Part shown: positions 1-5,411 of the stretch, piece after piece
Layout: each line of letters begins with the position of its first letter
How positions within the stretch are numbered: position 1 is the first letter of the stretch
Assembly: GCA_024641465.1 (NCBI GenBank)
Contig: JAHEDB010000071.1
Location: forward strand, 1-8,666
Length of the DNA: 8,666 nt
DNA from: Chromatiales bacterium
Lineage (GTDB): Bacteria > Pseudomonadota > Gammaproteobacteria > UBA6429 > Thiohalophilaceae
Direction: 5' to 3'
Notes under the pieces: model-generated
The model's input: only the letters and a program-made list of their open reading frames with translations
What the model was told of the DNA's origin: nothing
Databases searched by the model: none
Made by a program: the position numbers and the translations under genes

Positions 1-406
1 GATGGGGTATGATTACGGCGATTTTGCCGCCCATAACGGCCTGTGGGAAATGGCCGTGAAGACCGACTTTGATCCCATGGTGCGGATGGCCCTGGTGCCA
101 CGGGTGCTCGAGGCGCGGGGGCTGGATGTGACCCCGGGGATCATGGCAAAGCTGGTCGACTCCGGTGATATGCAGGCGGTGGAGATCCTCAAGATCATTC
201 ACCGTGATGAGATCGGTCACGTTGAGATCGGTTCACGCTGGTTTCAATATTTGTGCAAAGAGCGAGGTTTGTCACCCGCGCAAACCTTTGCGGAATTGAT
301 CGAGCAGTATATGAAAGGCAGATTAAAGGGGCCATTTGATCGGGCAACACGCCTTCAGGCCGGGTTTAGTCAACAGGAACTGGATTACCTCGATGGTGCC
401 GGTTGA
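1..406 (+). CDS. DUF455 ferritin-like protein, C-terminal part (5' end outside window)
   Basis: The reading frame is open from the window edge to a TGA at 404-406 and encodes about 134 residues. The segment reading RMALVPRVLEARGLDVTPG, followed by an HRDEIGHVEIG motif, is characteristic of the DUF455 family, ferritin-like four-helix proteins related to MiaE-type di-iron enzymes. Counting from position 2, E37 and the E70-x-x-H73 pair look like part of the di-iron site; the earlier metal ligands would lie upstream of the window. The methionine codon at position 2 is probably internal, because family members have roughly 270 residues and this motif order belongs to their second half. The family's substrate is not firmly established, so only a metal-binding, oxidase-like role is suggested. 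The lipoprotein gene follows after 20 bases, so cotranscription is likely. Confidence 0.85.
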   Translation, partial: MGYDYGDFAAHNGLWEMAVKTDFDPMVRMALVPRVLEARGLDVTPGIMAKLVDSGDMQAVEILKIIHRDEIGHVEIGSRWFQYLCKERGLSPAQTFAELIEQYMKGRLKGPFDRATRLQAGFSQQELDYLDGAG

Positions 407-426
407 ATTTAAAGGTAAATGAGAAA

Positions 427-1161
427 ATGAAGTTACTGCATCTTGTATTGGTGTGCCTGTTTGTATTGTTGAGCGCGTGTGACAGGCCGGCGAGCAAAGG
501 GTCTCAAAACTTGTTACTGGTATTTGGCGATCAGGAAGAAGGTGAGGAATCGTTTAAGACCCGTATCCTGGTGACAGCGGATTACATGCGTTTTGACGAT
601 GGTGAAGATGCCGGAGATTTTCTGGTTTTCGATCGCAAACACAAGACGATTTACAATGTTGTACAGGAAAACAAGACCATCACGGTGATCACCTCGCAGC
701 CGACCGAGGTCAAGCCGCCGTTTGAACTCAAACTGAGCAATAAAAAGATCGACGACATGCAGGATGCGCCGAGCATGGACGGCGTCAAGCCCACCCATTA
801 TGTCTACCTGTCCGGTGAGCAAATCTGTTTCGAGGTCCTGTCGGTGCCCGGTTTTCTGCCAGCCTATGTCGAGGCCATGCAGGAGTTTAATATCGTGCTA
901 GCCAATGACAGTGCCTTGACCCTGAATAATCTGCCTGCCGATATGCAAAAGGGATGCAGTCTGGCACAGAGTATCTTTGCCCCTAACCGCCATTTCACGG
1001 TTGGTTTTCCCATTCAGCAATGGAGTCCGGACGGTTCTCATTCCGTGTTACTGGATTTTAAAAAGGATTATCAGGCCGACAAGCTGTTGTTTGAAATTCC
1101 GACCAGTTATCGCCGCCTCACCATCCAGGAAATACGTACGGGCCTGGCAGGGCAGAAGTAA
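427..1161 (+). CDS. Putative lipoprotein, DUF4412-like pattern, function unknown
   Basis: The gene encodes 244 residues from the ATG at 427. A longer reading from a TTG at 403 would overlap the previous stop codon and put eight residues ahead of a well-formed lipoprotein signal, so 427 is preferred. An AAAGG at 411-415 lies rather far upstream as ribosome-binding site. The N-terminus has K2, a hydrophobic stretch and the lipobox LSAC, with lipidated Cys18. The residue after the cysteine is Asp19, which in Enterobacteria favours retention in the inner membrane. The mature part has a pattern (ADYMRFDD, then FLVFDRKHKTIYNV, then KTITVI) that resembles DUF4412-type periplasmic beta proteins; this is a by-eye similarity only. 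Two further cysteines occur in the mature part. It probably forms a unit with the DUF455 gene. Function not recognised. Confidence 0.8.
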   Translation: MKLLHLVLVCLFVLLSACDRPASKGSQNLLLVFGDQEEGEESFKTRILVTADYMRFDDGEDAGDFLVFDRKHKTIYNVVQENKTITVITSQPTEVKPPFELKLSNKKIDDMQDAPSMDGVKPTHYVYLSGEQICFEVLSVPGFLPAYVEAMQEFNIVLANDSALTLNNLPADMQKGCSLAQSIFAPNRHFTVGFPIQQWSPDGSHSVLLDFKKDYQADKLLFEIPTSYRRLTIQEIRTGLAGQK

Positions 1162-1288
1162 CTCATTTGTATCCCACGATGCATTACTCCGGCATGGCTT
1201 GATGATCGAGACGGAAGGCGTTATGTTGAGTTAGCGGGGAGGTGCTCGATGCTCTTTATGCCTGATAAACAAGAACACCGGTAGGACG
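1162..1288. other. Convergent intergenic gap, no clear terminator
   Basis: This stretch separates the lipoprotein gene stop from the lpxH stop on the other strand. I could not find a GC-rich hairpin followed by a T run on either strand. It contains an 11-codon frame at 1249-1284 preceded by GGGGAGGT, discussed in the findings. Nothing else is recognisable. Confidence 0.5.
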
Positions 1289-2005
1289 TTAGTCAATCGT
1301 CGCCAACCGGCAACTCCCGGCTTCACACACCAGCATACCCCCCGTCTGATACCAATCCGCCAGTACAATGCGTTTGGCGACCTGACCATTGAGTTTAAAC
1401 TCATGCATGGCCGGGCGATGGGTGTGGCCGTGGATCAGTTGCTGTACATGATGTTTGCGCATGGCCTGTTCCACCGACCCCTGATTTACATCCATGATCG
1501 CGGCCTCTTTGCCCTGGGTCTCAGTCTTGCTGATCTCGCGGTATTTACGCGCCAGTTCCAGTCGTTCCGCCGGTGTTCTGGTGAGTAGCTCGGTTTGCCA
1601 CTGCGGATTTCTGACCATGGCACGGAACTGCTGGTAGGCGAGGTCATCGGTGCACAGGGTATCGCCATGCATCAGCAGGGTGGGGATGCCGTACAGTTCG
1701 ATCACGACCTCTTCACCGAGCAGGCGGCTGCCTGTCATGGCCTCAAACCCCTCACGCATCAGAAAATCACGATTGCCGTGCATGATATACAGCGGTACGG
1801 TCTGGCTCAGGGTCTTTAATTCGGTAATGGCGGTCTGATAATCGGGCAACACCATGTCATCCCCCAGCCAGACCTCAAACAGGTCGCCGAGGATATAAAG
1901 CGCCTCCGCCTGCCGGGCCGGGCCCTGCAGGAAGCGGAGGAATAACTGGGTAATTTCAGGCCGATCCTGGCTGAGATGCAGATCGGATATGAACAGGGTG
2001 GCCAT
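1289..2005 (-). CDS. lpxH: UDP-2,3-diacylglucosamine diphosphatase LpxH
   Basis: The 238-residue product is a calcineurin-like metallophosphoesterase that hydrolyses UDP-2,3-diacylglucosamine to lipid X and UMP, the fourth step of lipid A synthesis, at the cytoplasmic face of the inner membrane. The family metal-binding motifs are all present: D8-L-H10, G40-D41 (GDLFEVWLGDD), G77-N78-R79-D80, H113-G-D and G193-H-T-H-R-P. Length matches the E. coli enzyme (about 240 residues). The start is the first ATG after the ppiB stop, only 11 bases downstream of it. No good Shine-Dalgarno sequence is visible before it, so translational coupling to ppiB is likely. The ppiB-lpxH order is conserved in many gammaproteobacteria. 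The active site is complete and nothing suggests loss of function. Confidence 0.97.
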   Translation of the reverse strand: MATLFISDLHLSQDRPEITQLFLRFLQGPARQAEALYILGDLFEVWLGDDMVLPDYQTAITELKTLSQTVPLYIMHGNRDFLMREGFEAMTGSRLLGEEVVIELYGIPTLLMHGDTLCTDDLAYQQFRAMVRNPQWQTELLTRTPAERLELARKYREISKTETQGKEAAIMDVNQGSVEQAMRKHHVQQLIHGHTHRPAMHEFKLNGQVAKRIVLADWYQTGGMLVCEAGSCRLATID

Positions 2006-2016
2006 AGCGTAAAGTC

Positions 2017-2514
2017 TTAGCCGACAACCTCAACCTTGGTGATGATCACATCTTCAGAGGGAACGTCCTGGTGCATGCCATAGGAGGTCGTGCCCACATC
2101 CTTGATGATATCGACCACGTTCAGCCCATCGGTCACTTCACCGAATACACAGTAGCCATAGCCGTCCGGGGTCGGTGATTTGAAATCGAGGAAGGTGTTA
2201 TTGGCGACATTGATAAAAAACTGTGAGGTGGCTGAATGCGGGTTAGGGGTGCGGGCCATGGCAATGGTGCCACGGGTGTTGCTCAGGCCATTACTGGCCT
2301 CATTCTGGATCGGTTTGCGATTGGCCTTTTCCTTCATGCCCGGTTCCATGCCGCCACCCTGGATCATGAAGCCGTCGATGACACGGTGAAAGATGGTGCC
2401 GTCATAAAAACCATCTTTTGCATATTCAACAAAATTCTTCACCGTGTCCGGTGCCTTGTCAGCAAACAGTTCGAGGCTGATGACGCCCATGGAAGTATGC
2501 ATTTTTACCTTCAT
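2017..2514 (-). CDS. ppiB: Peptidyl-prolyl cis-trans isomerase B, cytoplasmic cyclophilin
   Basis: The 165-residue protein is a single cyclophilin domain with no signal peptide, so it acts in the cytoplasm. It catalyses cis-trans isomerisation of proline peptide bonds. The active-site pattern is intact: FHRVIDGFMIQGGG with R44, F49, M50 and Q52, and the SQFFINVANN segment near residue 100. Its size equals E. coli PpiB (164 residues). The ATG at 2514 is preceded by an excellent Shine-Dalgarno sequence (AAGGAG on the coding strand, 2520-2525, five bases away). It lies 24 bases after the ppiA-type gene and 11 bases before lpxH, which makes a three-gene operon. The two cyclophilins are clearly paralogous but diverged. 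Confidence 0.96.
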   Translation of the reverse strand: MKVKMHTSMGVISLELFADKAPDTVKNFVEYAKDGFYDGTIFHRVIDGFMIQGGGMEPGMKEKANRKPIQNEASNGLSNTRGTIAMARTPNPHSATSQFFINVANNTFLDFKSPTPDGYGYCVFGEVTDGLNVVDIIKDVGTTSYGMHQDVPSEDVIITKVEVVG

Positions 2515-2538
2515 GATAACTCCTTCCTGCTGCAGGTA

Positions 2539-3108
2539 TTAGTTAGTGGCGCGAGTGGCGCGGACAATAATAACCGGGTCGCGTGGCACATCCCGGGGGA
2601 AGGGGCCGGCCGGTACGGTCGGAATAAGTTTAATGGTATCGACCACATCCATGCCCTGTACGACCTTGCCGAATACGGCATAACCCCAGCCATTGGGACT
2701 CTTGCTCTTGAAGTTCAGAAAATCATTGTCGGCTACGTTAATAAAAAACTGTGCCGAGGCGGAATGGGGGTCAAAGGTGCGGGCCATGGCGATGGTGCCC
2801 TTGTCATTCTTCAGGCCGTTGTCGGCCTCATTCATGATCGGCGGGTGGGTGTTTTTGCGTTCATACTTGGGGGTAAAGCCACCGCCCTGGATCATGAAAT
2901 TGTTGATCACGCGATGGAAAATGGTGTTGGTGTAGTAGCCTTCTTCCACATACTGCAGGAAATTGGCCACGCTCTTGGGGGCCTTGTCAGGATAGAGTTC
3001 GAGGACGATATTGCCCTTGTTGGTCTCCAGCACGACTCTCGGTTTATCGGCCGCGGCCCAGCTGGCGGTGGAGATTAAAAGCAATAATGTGGTCAACAAA
3101 TATCGCAT
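2539..3108 (-). CDS. ppiA: Periplasmic peptidyl-prolyl cis-trans isomerase, PpiA-type cyclophilin
   Basis: From the ATG at 3108 the protein has 189 residues. The N-terminus MRYLLTTLLLLISTASWAAA is a classic Sec signal peptide with an Ala-x-Ala site, cleaved around residue 20, so the enzyme folds proteins in the periplasm. The cyclophilin active site is intact: FHRVINNFMIQGGG with R66, F71, M72 and Q74, and AQFFINVADN further on. An upstream in-frame ATG at 3144 would add 12 residues ahead of the signal peptide. It also overlaps a promoter-like TATCAT box, whereas 3108 has AGGA at suitable spacing, so 3108 is chosen. It is the first gene of ppiA-ppiB-lpxH. The gene symbol rests on domain type and export, since several exported cyclophilin subtypes exist. 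Confidence 0.92.
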   Translation of the reverse strand: MRYLLTTLLLLISTASWAAADKPRVVLETNKGNIVLELYPDKAPKSVANFLQYVEEGYYTNTIFHRVINNFMIQGGGFTPKYERKNTHPPIMNEADNGLKNDKGTIAMARTFDPHSASAQFFINVADNDFLNFKSKSPNGWGYAVFGKVVQGMDVVDTIKLIPTVPAGPFPRDVPRDPVIIVRATRATN

Positions 3109-3142
3109 GGTTCCTGTCCTGTGGTTGTTGGAATGCGCATGC

Positions 3143-3170
3143 ATGATAAAGGGTTTGGGGCGGGCTGCAA
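3143..3170 (-). promoter_or_regulatory. Probable sigma-70 promoter of the ppiA-ppiB-lpxH operon
   Basis: On the minus strand a TATCAT -10 box (3143-3148, five of six consensus bases) is preceded after 16 bases by a weak TTGCAG -35 box (3165-3170). Transcription would start near 3136, leaving a leader of roughly 28 bases before the ATG at 3108. The -35 is poor, so the call is tentative. Confidence 0.4.
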
Positions 3171-3198
3171 AGCGCCCGGCTTTGAATCTGTCATTTTT

Positions 3199-3227
3199 TT
3201 GAGCTTGGGGGCGGTTTCCGTTAATCT
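3199..3227 (+). promoter_or_regulatory. Weak candidate promoter for cysS
   Basis: TTGAGC (3199-3204) and TAATCT (3222-3227) are 17 bases apart in the divergent region upstream of cysS. Both boxes are mediocre. A perfect TTGACA at 3236-3241 is closer to the gene, but no -10 box follows at the right distance. The true promoter could lie elsewhere in 3109-3270. Confidence 0.2.
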
Positions 3228-3270
3228 ACACGGCTTTGACACCATCCTGAGCCAAAGGAAATCAGCACCC

Positions 3271-4665
3271 ATGCTATACGTCCACAATAACCTGACCCGG
3301 CAAAAAGAGCCCTTCCAGCCCATCGACCCACGCAATGTCCGCATGTACGTCTGTGGCATGACGGTCTATGACTACTGCCATATCGGCCATGCCCGGGTGC
3401 TGGTGGTGTTCGATGTCATCTACCGCTATTTACGCAAGCTCTATGGCGAGGGCCACGTCACCTATATCCGCAATATCACCGATATCGACGACAAGATCAT
3501 TGCCCGCGCCAATAGCAACCGGGAATCCTTTCTGGACCTGACCGAGCGTTTTATCGATGCCATGCATGAAGACGCCGACCTGTTGGGTGTGTTGCGCCCC
3601 AATCAGGAACCCCGCGCCACGGTCTATATGGCCGAGATCATCGCCATGATCGAGGCCCTGGTGGTGCGCGGTCACGCCTATGCCGCCGGCAACGGCGATG
3701 TCTATTATGATGTCAGCAGCTTTGCCGATTACGGCCGCCTGTCCGGTAAACAACTGGACGACCTGCGGGCTGGCGCCCGGGTCGAGGTCGACGAGGCCAA
3801 GACTGATCCGCTGGACTTCGTGCTGTGGAAGTCTGCCAAACCAGAGGAGCCCAGCTGGGATTCGCCCTGGGGCAAGGGCCGCCCCGGCTGGCACATCGAG
3901 TGTTCGGCCATGTCGACCCACTGCCTGGGTAACCACTTCGATATTCATGGTGGCGGTCTGGACTTGCAGTTCCCGCATCACGAAAACGAGATCGCCCAGT
4001 CCTGTGGCGCATCCGGCGAGGCCTTCGTCAATGTCTGGCTGCATAACGGTTTTGTGCGGGTGGATGACGAGAAGATGTCCAAGTCGCTGGGGAATTTTTT
4101 CACCATCCGTGAGGTGCTGGAAAAATATGCCCCTGAGGTGGTGCGTTATTTCATTCTTACCAGCCATTATCGTAGCCCGCTAAATTATTCCGATAAGCAC
4201 CTCGACAATGCCAAGTCAGCCCTGACTACCCTGTATACCGCCCTGCGGGGCTTCGATGCATCAACTCATGAGGTGGATAACGAATTCAACAACCGCTTCA
4301 ATACGGCCATGCAGGATGACTTCAATACCCCCGAGGCCATCGCCGTGCTGTTTGATCTTGCTAAAGAGATCAATCGTCAGCGGGATACCGATGCAGCACA
4401 GGCCGGGCAACTCGCCGCTCAATTGCGTCAGCTGGCCGGTCAGTTAGGCCTGTTGCAGGATGATCCCCAGGCCTTCCTGCAGGGCAAGAGCCAGGCCGGT
4501 AGCGGGGGACTGAGTGACGCCGAGGTCGATGAGTTGATCAGACAACGCAATCAGGCCCGCGCCGACAAGAACTGGGCCGAATCGGACCGCTTGCGGGATG
4601 CACTCAAGGCGCAAGGTATTATACTGGAAGACAATGCCGGCAAAACGAGCTGGCGGCGCGCCTGA
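3271..4665 (+). CDS. cysS: Cysteinyl-tRNA synthetase
   Basis: The 464-residue class I aminoacyl-tRNA synthetase attaches cysteine to tRNA-Cys in the cytoplasm. The N-terminus MLYVHNNLTRQKEPFQPI matches the family, which sets the start at 3271 although the frame stays open upstream to 3121. AAAGGAA at 3254-3260 serves as ribosome-binding site. The HIGH signature is H37-I-G-H40 in the stretch VYDYCHIGHARV. The zinc ligands are C28, C211 (WHIEC), H236 and E240 (HHENE), which determine cysteine selectivity. The KMSKS loop is at 268-272. The C-terminal part holds the helical DALR domain and an anticodon-binding tail with the typical RNQARADKNWAESDRLRDAL segment. Length agrees with E. coli CysS (461). 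It is divergent from the ppi-lpxH operon, as in related genomes. Confidence 0.98.
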   Translation: MLYVHNNLTRQKEPFQPIDPRNVRMYVCGMTVYDYCHIGHARVLVVFDVIYRYLRKLYGEGHVTYIRNITDIDDKIIARANSNRESFLDLTERFIDAMHEDADLLGVLRPNQEPRATVYMAEIIAMIEALVVRGHAYAAGNGDVYYDVSSFADYGRLSGKQLDDLRAGARVEVDEAKTDPLDFVLWKSAKPEEPSWDSPWGKGRPGWHIECSAMSTHCLGNHFDIHGGGLDLQFPHHENEIAQSCGASGEAFVNVWLHNGFVRVDDEKMSKSLGNFFTIREVLEKYAPEVVRYFILTSHYRSPLNYSDKHLDNAKSALTTLYTALRGFDASTHEVDNEFNNRFNTAMQDDFNTPEAIAVLFDLAKEINRQRDTDAAQAGQLAAQLRQLAGQLGLLQDDPQAFLQGKSQAGSGGLSDAEVDELIRQRNQARADKNWAESDRLRDALKAQGIILEDNAGKTSWRRA

Positions 4666-4683
4666 GTCGTGAACCGTATGGGC

Positions 4684-4689
4684 TATAGT
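4684..4689 (+). promoter_or_regulatory. Possible -10 box upstream of the exported protein gene
   Basis: TATAGT matches five of six -10 consensus bases and lies 45 bases before the ATG at 4735. No convincing -35 is found 16-18 bases upstream, so the gene may instead be read through from cysS. Confidence 0.2.
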
Positions 4690-4734
4690 TAGGGACAGAC
4701 CACGTTGCTATCAATACGCCCTTAGGAGCAAGGA

Positions 4735-5382
4735 ATGGGAAATACCAGACAGTCAGGCCTGATTTTATTACTGTTATGTTTGTTCGCTGCGCCGCTGCCA
4801 GCGGTGGAACAACATGCCATGAAAGAGGACAATCAGCATGTGCGTCGCTGGAATGCCTTTGCCAATAATTTACTCAAGTTGCATGAACGGTTGACCAATC
4901 AGCAGATCCACGTCATCAAGACTCGTATGGGCGGCTATGCCCATATGGCCGATTTTTACAAAGAATATAAATTCATCAATAAAAAGACCGGCAAGCTCAT
5001 CAGTCAGTTGCAATGGGAAAAGGCCTATCCGGACAACCTGCATACCATCGAAGTCTTTATTTACGACGAATATGGTCGGGTGATTCGGGATTACAGTGCG
5101 GCCTACCTGCCGCAATATCGCAATGCCCCGACCCAGACCCTGATCAGCCTGCATGCCTATAACGGTCTGTTGCATGCCTTTCGCAGCTTTGATGCGACAG
5201 GGGATCATATTCTGGATCGATGTACCGGCAATTATAACGCCAAGGTCATCAATATCATGCTGGATGAAGATGAACTGTATGCCGCCCAGTTTGCCAGGAA
5301 TGGCGTGATGCAGTCTGATACCTATCAGGAATGTTTCAAGGGCTTGCCAACGACCGCCGAAAAATACCTGCAACCTCAATAA
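4735..5382 (+). CDS. Exported protein of unknown function
   Basis: The gene encodes 215 residues. An AGGAG at 4724-4728 sits six bases before the ATG. The N-terminus (R5, hydrophobic 8-18, then APLPA) is a Sec signal peptide, probably cleaved after Ala23, so the mature protein is periplasmic. The mature part has only two cysteines, C163 (DRCTG) and C200 (QECFKG), which could form a disulfide. It is rich in aromatic and charged residues, with a central segment (HTIEVFIYDEYGRVIRDYSAAYLP) that looks like beta strands. I see no CxxCH haem site, no transmembrane helix after the signal, and no family I can name. It lies 69 bases after cysS and converges on the histidine kinase gene, 29 bases from its stop codon, with no obvious terminator between them. 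Confidence 0.8.
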   Translation: MGNTRQSGLILLLLCLFAAPLPAVEQHAMKEDNQHVRRWNAFANNLLKLHERLTNQQIHVIKTRMGGYAHMADFYKEYKFINKKTGKLISQLQWEKAYPDNLHTIEVFIYDEYGRVIRDYSAAYLPQYRNAPTQTLISLHAYNGLLHAFRSFDATGDHILDRCTGNYNAKVINIMLDEDELYAAQFARNGVMQSDTYQECFKGLPTTAEKYLQPQ

Positions 5383-5411
5383 TCAGCCTCAGAAAAAAAC
5401 TAACGCTTATA

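Noticed and set aside
2236..3078. 280-codon open frame on the plus strand across both cyclophilin genes
   Set aside because: It is the antisense of ppiB and ppiA. Its translation looks internally repeated only because the two genes are paralogues. No family features or ribosome-binding site.
3161..3197. CGGGC/GCCCG inverted repeat followed by a T7 run as a terminator
   Set aside because: The stem is only five pairs with an eight-base loop, the T run is well separated from it, and it lies in a divergent region where no terminator is expected.
3236..3241. Perfect TTGACA as the cysS -35 box
   Set aside because: The expected -10 position falls in AAATCA at the ribosome-binding site, which would leave almost no leader. 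Likely a chance match.
3121..3270. N-terminal extension of cysS by 50 codons
   Set aside because: The family N-terminus begins at 3271 with its own ribosome-binding site. The extension overlaps the divergent promoter region and has no homology pattern.
3430..4167. 245-codon antisense frame inside cysS
   Set aside because: It is a shadow of the GC-rich third codon positions of cysS, whose product is complete with all catalytic motifs.
4870..5379. 169-codon antisense frame over the exported protein gene
   Set aside because: The plus-strand gene has a ribosome-binding site and signal peptide. The antisense frame has neither.
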